From Pontibacter vulgaris (lineage in GTDB: Bacteria; Bacteroidota; Bacteroidia; Cytophagales; Hymenobacteraceae): a stretch of 64,000 nt of DNA. The position numbers and the translations under genes were made by a program. The notes beneath the pieces are model-generated. The model saw only the letters and a list, made by a program, of their open reading frames with translations, had not been told where the DNA came from and made no database searches. Location: contig NZ_JAJVDH010000002.1 of NCBI RefSeq assembly GCF_022758145.1, positions 310,001 to 374,000 on the forward strand, in the 5' to 3' direction. Positions 17,342 to 25,851 of this stretch are shown in pieces. Every line of letters begins with the position of its first letter. Position 1 is the stretch's first letter.

Positions 17342-18979
17342 TTATAGGTTTTTATTATGTTGTAGTTTTTTGGCAAGTGCTTCTGCTTCGCGTTTGGCCA
17401 GTACCAGTTCGGTTACCTCTACCGCCGAAATAAGAATACCTTCAGGTTTGCCGTTACTGTCTGGCAGGGGCTGGTATCGGAAATTAAAGTATGCATCCTT
17501 CACTTTTCCCGATTTATCTCTGTTTACAGGTGTTCTGAAACCATCTATATTTACCGTGTTGCCCTGCGTGTATACCTGGTCCAGCAATTGCGGAAAACCT
17601 ATTTCGCCCAGCTCAGGCCAGATTTCGGCGGCTGGCCTGCCTAAATATTGCCTGTTGCCATACATGGTATAAACGCCCGGAGTCACAAATCTGCATATGT
17701 GATCCGGCCCTTGCAGCAGGCAAAGATGCGCTGGTGATAAGTTTAGTATTTCCTGCAGCTGCTGATCTTTTAACTGTAGCTTTTCAAGGGCTTGTTTCTG
17801 ATCATCTATATCGGTGTAAGTGCCAAACCATAGTTTTATGTTGCCATTTTCGTCGTGCATAGGCACACCCCGCTCCAGAAACCACTTATACTCGTTTTCG
17901 AGATAATTTAAAATCCGGTATTCTATTTCGTATGTCTGCCCGCTGGCAAGTGCCTCGTACCAGGCAGTAAGCACAGCAGCAGAATCTTCCGGGTGAATGA
18001 CACTTATCCATCCTTCTGTCTGGCCCTCCGGCATGCCTGTAAAACTGTACCAGTTCTGGTTGAAATGCAGAATTTTACCGCTTGGCTCTGCCGTCCAGGC
18101 CATGTGCGGGAGCACCTCTATCAGGTGCAGGAAGCGGGCATCACTTTCTTTCAGGTCCTGCTCGGCCTGCCGGCTTTCAGAAAGGTCTATAATAGAGCCG
18201 ATAGTACGGACAGCTTCGTTTTTGTTATCGTAAATGATATAACCCTGGTCCAGTACATGGGCATACGTACCATCTGCCTTCCGGAAGCGGTACTCACCTG
18301 TCCATATTTTGCTGCCATTGGAGTTGGCTTGTTCGATAGTTTCCTGCACCTGTGCATAATCATCCGGGTGTACCCTGCTGTCCCAGGAGTCGCCATTCGA
18401 TCCCATGTCTTCCGGCGTATACCCGAAAACTTCTTCCAGCCGGGGGCCCCACATCATCTGGTCGCGCACAATATCATACTCCCACGAAACAGCATGGATG
18501 GCGCCGGTAAGCATAAAAAGTTGCTCCTGGGTGCGCTGGTTTTCCTGTTCTTTCTGTATAACATTTGTCATGTCACAGGTTTCCAGGATTATGTGGGAGA
18601 TGTTGCCGTTGTTATCAAAAACAGGTTTATTGGTAGTTGTCCAGAAGCGCTCCTCATAGCCACCGCCTTCTTCTTCAAACAACGCTATATCAAAGCGGAA
18701 TAAGGGTATTGTATGTTTTTCCTTATTAATCAGGACATGCTCCAGCGAGCTTTTAAGTTCCTGTCTGGCATTTATGTTTGATAAATGCGAATTATCAGGA
18801 ATAAGATTAAGTATATTCTGGTTTAAGATTCGTTGCCGGGGGGAATGCGATGTTCTCAGATACGCATCTGTAGCATCCAGAACGGTAAAGTCTGTGTCCA
18901 GGATAAGGTATAAGCCGGGCAGTTCCCTAAAAACAGCGTGTGGGAAAGGTGAAGAATATAAAAAATTAGGTTCAGGCAT
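17342..18979 (-). CDS. Multi-PAS sensor protein lacking a kinase domain
   Basis: The 545-residue protein holds about four PAS/PAC units (roughly 20-150, 150-275, 285-410 and 415-530). Signs are WEYDIVRDQMMWGPRLEEVFG, RVHPDDYAQV, the PAC strand RTIGSIIDLSESR, FTGMPEGQTEGWISVIHPED and WFGTYTDIDDQ. The last residues (LAKKLQHNKNL) look like the coiled linker that in relatives leads into a HisKA domain, but translation stops there. It is cytoplasmic with no membrane helix. As it stands it can sense but not phosphorylate; it may be truncated, or may act through a partner. An orphan receiver gene lies downstream. Confidence 0.8.
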   Translation of the reverse strand: MPEPNFLYSSPFPHAVFRELPGLYLILDTDFTVLDATDAYLRTSHSPRQRILNQNILNLIPDNSHLSNINARQELKSSLEHVLINKEKHTIPLFRFDIALFEEEGGGYEERFWTTTNKPVFDNNGNISHIILETCDMTNVIQKEQENQRTQEQLFMLTGAIHAVSWEYDIVRDQMMWGPRLEEVFGYTPEDMGSNGDSWDSRVHPDDYAQVQETIEQANSNGSKIWTGEYRFRKADGTYAHVLDQGYIIYDNKNEAVRTIGSIIDLSESRQAEQDLKESDARFLHLIEVLPHMAWTAEPSGKILHFNQNWYSFTGMPEGQTEGWISVIHPEDSAAVLTAWYEALASGQTYEIEYRILNYLENEYKWFLERGVPMHDENGNIKLWFGTYTDIDDQKQALEKLQLKDQQLQEILNLSPAHLCLLQGPDHICRFVTPGVYTMYGNRQYLGRPAAEIWPELGEIGFPQLLDQVYTQGNTVNIDGFRTPVNRDKSGKVKDAYFNFRYQPLPDSNGKPEGILISAVEVTELVLAKREAEALAKKLQHNKNL

Positions 18980-19320
18980 ATTGTGTTTTCACGTAGTAGA
19001 TTTATACTTAGAGCAGATAAAGTAGAAATTTAAGCAATAAAGCCTGTTCGTGCAACTCTGATTCAGTTGATAATTTTATTTCTGATAGTAGCAGAAGTAT
19101 AAATATAACCAAGCTGCTGAAATTGTAGCCTGTTACCAGCTTGGCTATAAAGTGGTTTCTGGTAAGATGTAGTTATTATCAGGCCGAATTTATAACAAAC
19201 TACTGCCGGATTGCAGCAGCTATGCGTTGGGATAGAGTTTTGTAAGATGAGGAAAAGGATCGTTGGGAGTTTATACTTGCTTGCGTAAAATAGCCTGTTA
19301 TTTTTTAAGCACATATAAAA
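18980..19320. other. Non-coding spacer between mfd and the PAS gene
   Basis: No supported gene is seen. AAGTATA/TATACTT words occur at 19003-19009, 19095-19101 and near 19273. A minus-strand open frame (19063-19329) has no domain or start context and is rejected. Confidence 0.5.
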
Positions 19321-19354
19321 CCAGAACACAGGGCGCTTATACCCTGTGTTCTGG
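19321..19354 (-). terminator. Terminator after mfd
   Basis: CCAGAACACAGGG (19321-19333) pairs perfectly with CCCTGTGTTCTGG (19342-19354) around an 8-nt loop. On the minus strand a TTTT run follows, 28 bp beyond the mfd stop. A 14-bp piece (CAGAACACAGGGCG) recurs in the hairpin upstream of mfd at 22780-22793. Confidence 0.85.
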
Positions 19355-19381
19355 TAAGATTTATACTTCGTCAGTTTCTGG

Positions 19382-22300
19382 TCAGGCAGAAGCCGGTTCT
19401 TTTACCCCGAACCCTTCAAACACTTCCCGGGCATCGGCTATACTTCGTATATCTTCCACTATAACTATAAGCTTATCCTTGGCCTCTTTCAGGCGTGAGC
19501 GGCGCGAATGCTGCTGTACATACTTGAGTATGTTGCCAAAAGTATCTGACTGGAAATACTTGTCGTTGTTCTCGCTTGGCAGGTAGCCTTTCATCACTTC
19601 TTTTTTGATGGTCAGCTTCTCGAAGCCTAGTTGCTGTGCCTGCCATCTCAGCTTCACGATCTCGACCAGCTTTTGTACCTGCTCCGGCAGCGGGCCAAAA
19701 CGGTCCACTATACTTGCGCGCAGTTTTTCTAACTCATCCAGGTCTTTGGTGCTGTCGAGTTTGCTGTACAGGTTAAGGCGCTCCGAAATGTTGCTCACGT
19801 ACCAATCCGGTATCAGCACTTCCATATCGGTTTCGATGTTACAGTCGCGCACCGGCTCTATAAAAGCTTCCAGGTTATCGCCTAAAAACAGCTCCCTGAA
19901 TTCAGTTTCTTTCAGCTCTTTCACGGCATCATCCAGGATCTGGTGGTACATCTCAAAACCAAGGTCTGTAATAAAACCGCTTTGCTCGCCTCCCAACAGG
20001 TTACCAGCTCCACGAATATCCAGGTCGCGCATCGCAATCTTAAAGCCTTCACCCAGGTCAGAGAATTCTTCCAGGGTGCTCAAACGTTTGCGGGCATCGC
20101 TTGGCAAACCGGCCACAGGCGGCGTAAGTAGGTAGCAGTATGCTTTTTTGTTGGAGCGACCCACGCGGCCACGCATCTGGTGCAGGTCAGATAAACCGAA
20201 CATGTGTGCCCTGTTAATGATGATGGTGTTGGCATTCGGGATATCCAGACCTGACTCGATGATGTTAGTGGATACCAGTACATCGTACTCACCTTCCACG
20301 AATTTCATCATGCGTTTTTCGAGCTGTTCGCCGTCCATCTGGCCATGTGCATAGGTGATCTTCGCATCCGGCACCAGTTTCAGGATCATGTTGGCGATCT
20401 CCTCGATATCCTTCACGCGGTTGTGCACAAAAAATACCTGGCCGCCGCGCTTCAACTCTGCAGCTACGGCATCACGAATCAGGATTTCATCGAACACGTG
20501 TAGTTCTGTTTGCACCGGCTGACGGTTTGGAGGCGGCGTGGCAATAACCGAAAGGTCGCGGGCACCCATCAGCGAGAAGTGCAGCGTTCGCGGAATTGGT
20601 GTGGCGGTAAGGGTAAGGGTGTCCACGTTCACGCGCATTTCCTTTAGCTTGTCCTTTGTTTTCACGCCAAACTTCTGCTCTTCGTCTATTATCAGCAGGC
20701 CCAGGTCCTTGAACTTGATGTCTTTGCTAACAATGCGGTGTGTACCGATGAGGATGTCTACTTTGCCCTCGGCTACACGTTTCAGGGTTTCTTTGGTATC
20801 CTTGGCAGTTTTAAAGCGATTTACATAATCTACTGTAACCGGGAACTGTGCCAGGCGATCTCTGAAGGTTTTGAAATGCTGCATGGCCAGCACCGTTGTT
20901 GGTACCAACACAGCCACCTGTTTGCCATCGCAGGCAGCTTTAAAGGCTGCACGTATAGCAATTTCTGTTTTACCAAAACCCACGTCGCCGCACACCAGGC
21001 GGTCCATAGGGTGCGGCTGCTCCATGTCGGCTTTCACGTCTTCGGTAGCTTTGCCCTGGTCGGGGGTGTCTTCGTAAATAAACGACGATTCCAGCTCGGC
21101 TTGCAGGAAACCATCTCTGGTATAAGCATAACCGGGAGCGGCTTTGCGCTTGGCGTATAGTTTGATTAGCTCGGCGGCAATGTCTTTAACTTTGCTCTTA
21201 ACTTTCTTCTTCTTGTTTTCCCACTCCGGCGAGCCCAGCTTGCTCATACTTGGCGGACCGCCTTCTTTGCCGCTATACTTGCTTATTTTGTGTAACGAGT
21301 GGATACTCACATACAGTAGATCATCGTCGCGGTACACCAATCGGATAGCTTCCTGTAAACGGCCACCTACTTCTACTTTCTCCAGTCCGGCAAAGCGTCC
21401 GATACCGTAGTCAACGTGCGTGATGTAGTCGCCGGGCTGCAGCGAACGCAGCTCTTTCAGCGTCATGGCCTTTTGCTTGGAATGCCCTTCCTTGGCCTTG
21501 TGCTGGTAGAACCTGTCGAACAGCTGGTGATCGGTGTAGCAGGTTATTTTAAGTGTCTGATCGATAAAGCCTTCGCGTAGGGAAATAGCCAGGTGCTGGA
21601 AACGGATGTCGTGGTCCAGTTCATCGAAAATAGTGGTCAGGCGGTTTATCTGGCGCGGCGAATCGGTGGCGATGATATTTACAAAGCCATCATTCTGGTG
21701 CTCGTGCAGGTCTTTTACCAGCCGGTTAAAATCTTTGTTAAACGATGGCTGTGGCTTGGCCTGAAAAGGTATCACCTCGGCATCCCGGAAATGAAAACGC
21801 TTGCCCATCTCCACCACGTTATACTTCTCGAGTAGCTTCTTAAACTGCTTCTGCGTCTGGAACAATTGCTCCGGGTCTGACACGATCTGGGTGCCGCCGC
21901 TGCCCGCCATCAGTTTATCAAATGCCTGGGATGCCTTGTCGAAATATTCATCGATCACATCCAATGTCTGACGCACATCCTTGAACCAGATAGTAGTATC
22001 GGCAGGCAAAAATTTCAGGAAGGCTTCGCGGGTTTCCTGGAGTAATTTGGTTTGTACGTTCGGGATGATGGAGATCGCTTTCTTGGTCTCAACTGACAGC
22101 TGCGTATCCGGATCGAAGGTTCTTATACTTTCAATTTCGTCGCCGAAAAGCTCGATACGGTAGGGTAGGTCGTTGGCGTAAGAAAACACATCCACAATAC
22201 CACCACGCACGGCATACTGGCCAGCTTCGTACACAAACTCGGTGCGCTCAAAGCCATACTCGGCCAGCATCTCGCTCAGGAAATTCACATCCAGCTTTTC

Positions 22301-22753
22301 GCCAACCTTAGCCCCCAGCGTATTCTCAACCAGCGACTTTTTGTTTATAACTTTCTCGGTAAGTGCTTCGGGGTAGGTAACTATAAGTTCGCCTTTGCCG
22401 GTTTTCTGGTTCAGACGGTTCAGCACCTCAGCGCGCATCAGTATGTTAGCGTTCTCGGTATCGTCGAAACTATAAGGCCGTTTGTACGATGTAGGGAACA
22501 GCATGACCTCCTTCTCGTCGCCGAGCAGGTTTTTAAGATCGGTATAGAAATAAGCAGCTTCCTCTTTGTCGTGCATTACAAAAAGTTGGTGCTGGTGATT
22601 CAACGTATAAACCGCCGAGGCCAGCACGGCATCCTGGCTACCGGCCATGCCTTTTAACTGCAGGCGATGTGCTGTATTAGCTTTCAGGCGCTCGGCTATA
22701 GTTTGCACCACGCTATCGAGGCGGTACAGTTCTAAAAAATCAGATACTTTCAT
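19382..22753 (-). CDS. mfd: Transcription-repair coupling factor
   Basis: Mfd removes RNA polymerase stalled at DNA damage and recruits UvrA. The 1123-residue protein has the UvrB-like N-terminal region (FPTSYKRPYSFDDTEN), the CarD-like RNAP-interaction domain at GDYITHVDYGIGRFAGLEKV, and the RecG-like motor with Walker A CGDVGFGKTEIAIRAA (near 588), DEEQ box LIIDEEQKFGV (near 691), TATPIPRTLHFSLMGARD, SGLDIPNANT and MRGRVGRSNK. The TRCF C-terminal domain follows. The length is normal and all motor motifs are intact. It is a single-gene unit with hairpins on both sides. Confidence 0.98.
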   Translation of the reverse strand: MKVSDFLELYRLDSVVQTIAERLKANTAHRLQLKGMAGSQDAVLASAVYTLNHQHQLFVMHDKEEAAYFYTDLKNLLGDEKEVMLFPTSYKRPYSFDDTENANILMRAEVLNRLNQKTGKGELIVTYPEALTEKVINKKSLVENTLGAKVGEKLDVNFLSEMLAEYGFERTEFVYEAGQYAVRGGIVDVFSYANDLPYRIELFGDEIESIRTFDPDTQLSVETKKAISIIPNVQTKLLQETREAFLKFLPADTTIWFKDVRQTLDVIDEYFDKASQAFDKLMAGSGGTQIVSDPEQLFQTQKQFKKLLEKYNVVEMGKRFHFRDAEVIPFQAKPQPSFNKDFNRLVKDLHEHQNDGFVNIIATDSPRQINRLTTIFDELDHDIRFQHLAISLREGFIDQTLKITCYTDHQLFDRFYQHKAKEGHSKQKAMTLKELRSLQPGDYITHVDYGIGRFAGLEKVEVGGRLQEAIRLVYRDDDLLYVSIHSLHKISKYSGKEGGPPSMSKLGSPEWENKKKKVKSKVKDIAAELIKLYAKRKAAPGYAYTRDGFLQAELESSFIYEDTPDQGKATEDVKADMEQPHPMDRLVCGDVGFGKTEIAIRAAFKAACDGKQVAVLVPTTVLAMQHFKTFRDRLAQFPVTVDYVNRFKTAKDTKETLKRVAEGKVDILIGTHRIVSKDIKFKDLGLLIIDEEQKFGVKTKDKLKEMRVNVDTLTLTATPIPRTLHFSLMGARDLSVIATPPPNRQPVQTELHVFDEILIRDAVAAELKRGGQVFFVHNRVKDIEEIANMILKLVPDAKITYAHGQMDGEQLEKRMMKFVEGEYDVLVSTNIIESGLDIPNANTIIINRAHMFGLSDLHQMRGRVGRSNKKAYCYLLTPPVAGLPSDARKRLSTLEEFSDLGEGFKIAMRDLDIRGAGNLLGGEQSGFITDLGFEMYHQILDDAVKELKETEFRELFLGDNLEAFIEPVRDCNIETDMEVLIPDWYVSNISERLNLYSKLDSTKDLDELEKLRASIVDRFGPLPEQVQKLVEIVKLRWQAQQLGFEKLTIKKEVMKGYLPSENNDKYFQSDTFGNILKYVQQHSRRSRLKEAKDKLIVIVEDIRSIADAREVFEGFGVKEPASA

Positions 22754-22778
22754 TCAGCTCTATTACAAAACAAGAAAG

Positions 22779-22814
22779 GCAGAACACAGGGCGTATAGTA
22801 TAGCCGTGTTCTGC
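22779..22814. repeat. Hairpin upstream of mfd related to its terminator
   Basis: GCAGAACAC (22779-22787) pairs with GTGTTCTGC (22806-22814). The sequence CAGAACACAGGGCG (22780-22793) is identical to 19322-19335 in the mfd terminator. It lies in the mfd leader, between the candidate promoter and the ATG. Confidence 0.7.
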
Positions 22815-22829
22815 TGGTAGTACTTCTTA

Positions 22830-22837
22830 CAAAGATA
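22830..22837 (-). promoter_or_regulatory. Candidate -7 box for mfd
   Basis: Read on the minus strand this is TATCTTTG, matching TAnnTTTG, about 76 bp before the mfd ATG. No good TTG is seen at -33. If used, the leader would contain the hairpin at 22779-22814. Confidence 0.45.
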
Positions 22838-23169
22838 CGGAAGTTATGGCTTTGTTAGGAGTAGGAGGTGGGGAGGGTTCCGGGGGAAATCAAGATTTTT
22901 ATAAAAGCCTTCGAGCTTTTATAAAAATAGATAATTGTTATTATTGACAAAGATGGATATCAAAATTTATGATATGATGGGATTGCAATATTATAACCCT
23001 TTGGTTTTGAACTCGTAATATTTAAAATCATATAATTTATTGTTATATTTATAGTAATTTCATGCAGTTTTATTGTAAATGTTAACAATAGCAGACGTAA
23101 ACTTTCGTAGATATCTATAATTATTTAGAAAGTTCTCAAAACAAGGTGTAAGAACAAAAGATTCAAAAG
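22838..23169. other. AT-rich spacer between mfd and the methyltransferase
   Basis: From about 22900 the base composition drops sharply and stays low through the next gene. A short inverted repeat (AAAAGCCTTCGAGCTTTTAT, near 22902-22921) is visible. No gene is seen; a minus-strand frame at 23060-23281 overlaps the methyltransferase start and is rejected. Confidence 0.5.
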
Positions 23170-24018
23170 ATGGAAAATGTAAGTAATGTAGACGAAATGC
23201 TTTTAATAAATAAAAGACAAAAACTATATTATGAAGATATAAAAGACGGGAATCTGGTAAATAAAGGAAACTTTTTAACACAACTATGGAGAAAAGCTAG
23301 AAGGTCACAGCAGGCATTCAGAACAGAAATAAAAGTAAACGAATATATTTATTCTTTACATAATGAATGGTTAGGAGATTTAAGGAATAAAGCTGTATTA
23401 GATTTAGGGTGTTATGATGGCAACCATTTGAGCTTATCGATTGCTCAAAAAGCAAAATACTACCTTGGTATTGATTTAAGTGAACCAGCAACTGAAATAC
23501 TAGCCAATAAGCTAAGAAATCAAAATATAAAAAATGCTTATGCTAAAGCAGTGGATTTTTTGTCTGCTGAATTTCAGCAGGAATATAAGGGAAAATTTGA
23601 TGTAATATATGCTCATAGTGTATTACATCATTTTAAGTATTTTGATGATTTACTCTTAAAGTGTCATTCGATTCTTAAAGAAGATGGTTATATTATTAGT
23701 CTGGATCCTTTGCAGACTAATAATACGATGAATTTTATTCGATACCTTTATAGACCATTCCAAAGTGACAAAGATTGGGAATATCCTTTCAAAAAAGAAA
23801 GTCTTGCTCAAATCAAAAAGTATTTCAAAATAGAAAATGTTCAAGGAATGATGGGGAAAACCAAATTAGCAATTCCTTTATTTTTCATAAATAAAAAATT
23901 AGGGTTAAAAGTAGCCGGCAAATTTTTTAATCATGATAAAGCGTATGCAAATAATGAAGGTAAAGCACTTTATGATTGCTTACAGATTACGATGAAATTA
24001 AAGCGAATACCTTTCTAG
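23170..24018 (+). CDS. Class I SAM-dependent methyltransferase in an AT-rich island
   Basis: The 282-residue protein has the SAM-binding motif I AVLDLGCYDGNHLS, an acidic motif II (LGIDLSEPA) and the later FDVIYAHSVLHHF and LKEDGYIISLDPL segments of the Rossmann methyltransferase fold. The C-terminal part (about 200-282) is basic and may bind the substrate, which is unknown. A sampled line (23221-23280) has 15 G+C in 60 bases, against 33 of 60 at 10021-10080. Codon use is AT-rich, and no AAGTATA word was found inside it. Horizontal acquisition is likely. Methyltransferases of this type often sit in surface-polysaccharide clusters, but no such cluster is next to it. Confidence 0.85.
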   Translation: MENVSNVDEMLLINKRQKLYYEDIKDGNLVNKGNFLTQLWRKARRSQQAFRTEIKVNEYIYSLHNEWLGDLRNKAVLDLGCYDGNHLSLSIAQKAKYYLGIDLSEPATEILANKLRNQNIKNAYAKAVDFLSAEFQQEYKGKFDVIYAHSVLHHFKYFDDLLLKCHSILKEDGYIISLDPLQTNNTMNFIRYLYRPFQSDKDWEYPFKKESLAQIKKYFKIENVQGMMGKTKLAIPLFFINKKLGLKVAGKFFNHDKAYANNEGKALYDCLQITMKLKRIPF

Positions 24019-24163
24019 ATTTAATATCCTTGTTTAAGATCACTTATACTTTACATGTTTCCTATCTAGATTAAATTAATACTAATCACCTTATTTTATA
24101 TACATTGAGAAATTAGCATATTTACTGTTAGAACTTCATATCTTGAATGGATTCTAAAACAAA

Positions 24164-24622
24164 ATGAAACAATCCCTCACTACCAATTGCGGTGCTATAC
24201 TTGCTGCTTCCCTTTTATTTACCGCTTGTAACACACCCGAAACTGCTATAAAAGAAAAGGCAGACTTTACGCAGGTTATACCAACCTTGAATGCCATTAC
24301 AGCCGACTGGAACAAAGGCGACCTGGATAAGTTTGTAACTGTTTATGACAGTGAAGCTACCTTTATGCTACCCAAAGGCCCGATTGGAGTGAATGAGATG
24401 AAAGCGCACTACAAAGCTGCTTTTACCGAAACGGGCACACCAACCTCAACCCTAAGCTTCGACAGCCTGGAAATGCGACCTTTAGGTGACAGCCATGCAC
24501 TGGTTACCGGCCGTTATATTTTAACAGCCCAAGACTCTTCGAAGCAAAGCGGCCGCTATACGTTAGTATTTGAGCACACTCAGGATAAAGGCTGGAAAAT
24601 ACTACACGACCATTCGAATTAA
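24164..24622 (+). CDS. SnoaL-like/DUF4440 (NTF2-fold) lipoprotein
   Basis: The 152-residue precursor has a lipoprotein signal ending in LLFTACNT, with the lipidated Cys near residue 22. The mature part is an NTF2-like cone: ITADWNKGDLDKFVTVYDSEATFMLPKGPIG is split between helix and strand, then SLEMRPLGDSHALVTGRYIL and a terminal YTLVFEHTQDKGWKILHDH. This pattern is typical of DUF4440/SnoaL-like proteins, whose ligands are mostly unknown. It should face the periplasm or outer surface. Base composition returns to that of the main chromosome here. Confidence 0.8.
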   Translation: MKQSLTTNCGAILAASLLFTACNTPETAIKEKADFTQVIPTLNAITADWNKGDLDKFVTVYDSEATFMLPKGPIGVNEMKAHYKAAFTETGTPTSTLSFDSLEMRPLGDSHALVTGRYILTAQDSSKQSGRYTLVFEHTQDKGWKILHDHSN

Positions 24623-24640
24623 ACATACTTCTATCAGACA

Positions 24641-24666
24641 CTCGCAGGAGCTACGCACACTGCGAG
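24641..24666. repeat. REP-like hairpin, copy 1
   Basis: CTCGCAG (24641-24647) pairs with CTGCGAG (24660-24666). The element, followed by GTCTTTTAT, is similar at about 22 of 30 positions to 25818-25851 on the other side of the J-domain gene, and a C-to-T change in one arm is matched by G-to-A in the other. It may also end transcription of the genes converging here. Confidence 0.65.
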
Positions 24667-24675
24667 GTCTTTTAT

Positions 24676-25737
24676 CTACTTCAGGATCACCTTTATCATC
24701 TGCGGATCATCCTGCAGCGTTCGGACGTTTTGCTTTAGCTGCTCGAGTTCTCTGGTCAGGTCTTCTTTGGCGGATTTGAACTTCTGGTCCATTTGCTTGG
24801 GGCTGCCGCAGAATCGGGTATAAAAGCCGGCGTCGGGGCCGTTTGCTAACTCGTAAAATTCTGTTTTCAGCTCCTCCGACTGGTCAGTCAGTATCTTTAC
24901 ATAGTATTGCAGTTGCTCATCTTGCAATGTGTCCAGTGGCTGGCCTTGTTCCTGCATGAACTCCATCTGCAGGCGTAGCAGCTCGAAGAAGTCATCGTGG
25001 TGGTAGGCCTGGGTTACGCGTTTCATGGCTTCTTCTTTCCAGGCGCGTTTGGTTTCGTCTTGTTCTTTGTCAGGGTGCAGTTGTTTGGCTAGCTCGGTAT
25101 ACACGCGGCGGCTGGCCTTGCTGATATTGCTTAATTCCGCTTTCGCTTTCGCTTCTTTTTCTCTTTGAGCTTTTGTTTTGCGGCCTTTCTGGCGGTTCTG
25201 TTTTTCCTGTTCGCGTTGTTCACGCTCGCGGTCTAGCTGGGCTTGTATGCGCTTAAAATCATCCAGGTCATCAAACGTATCTTCTATAGTTGGTTCCTCA
25301 TCAGCTATAGTTTCATCATGTTCTTCGGTATCAAAAGCGGTGCGCTCAGCATAGGTATATTCCGCATAGCGGTCATGGAGTTCGATCATATCCTTACGCT
25401 CATAGTTTGAGATCAGATCGAAGGTAATGTTCTCAATAAGGGCCGATATTTTCAACTTCTCCCGGATGCTGAAAATAGGAAGCGGGAAAGCCTGATCTAA
25501 CAGGTGTGCTAACTCTACACGCTTTTCTAGTTGCTGCAATATAATGGGGCGCAGCTCTTTTTCGATACGCTTCTGAGCCAGGTTTATACTTTCGCGACGG
25601 GTAGTTATTTCTTTTTTAAGTAGCTCTATCTGCTCAGTTTTCTGGTTAAACTCCTGTTGCAATTTGCTCAGTTTCCGCTCTGCTGAAGTAGAAATTTGTG
25701 GCGTTAAGTTAGGAGCAGGTTTGTTGGAGGCAGGCAT
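24676..25737 (-). CDS. Coiled-coil protein with a C-terminal J domain
   Basis: The 353-residue protein starts with a long coiled coil (about 20-75, e.g. KLQQEFNQKTEQIELLKKEI) and has an acidic stretch near 135-165, a highly charged Arg/Gln/Lys helix (165-205), then a DnaJ-like segment with the HPD tripeptide at 221-223 (ELAKQLHPDKEQDETKR) and the following helix (MKRVTQAYHHDD). J domains stimulate the ATPase of DnaK. An HPD in the second half, after two helical regions, is unlike DnaJ itself, so this is a specialised co-chaperone of unknown client. Hairpins of one repeat family flank it on both sides. Confidence 0.75.
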   Translation of the reverse strand: MPASNKPAPNLTPQISTSAERKLSKLQQEFNQKTEQIELLKKEITTRRESINLAQKRIEKELRPIILQQLEKRVELAHLLDQAFPLPIFSIREKLKISALIENITFDLISNYERKDMIELHDRYAEYTYAERTAFDTEEHDETIADEEPTIEDTFDDLDDFKRIQAQLDREREQREQEKQNRQKGRKTKAQREKEAKAKAELSNISKASRRVYTELAKQLHPDKEQDETKRAWKEEAMKRVTQAYHHDDFFELLRLQMEFMQEQGQPLDTLQDEQLQYYVKILTDQSEELKTEFYELANGPDAGFYTRFCGSPKQMDQKFKSAKEDLTRELEQLKQNVRTLQDDPQMIKVILK

Positions 25738-25815
25738 AGTGTGGAAGTATAAAAGAGTGATAGAGTTGTGTTACAAAAGTACGGGTTACTGGTTATATAT
25801 TAGCCTTTGCCTGTT

Positions 25816-25851
25816 AGGCGCTTGCAGGAACTGTGCATGCTGCAAGCGTCT
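25816..25851. repeat. REP-like hairpin, copy 2
   Basis: AGGCGCTTGCAG (25816-25827) pairs with CTGCAAGCGTCT (25840-25851), including one G-T pair. It aligns with 24641-24670 at about 22 of 30 positions, with a compensated stem change. Its right end overlaps the stop codon of the ABC exporter gene. Confidence 0.65.

Noticed and set aside
19063..19329. Minus-strand open frame of 88 residues after mfd
   Set aside because: It overlaps the mfd terminator region, has Cys/Tyr/Ile-rich odd composition and no family signs.
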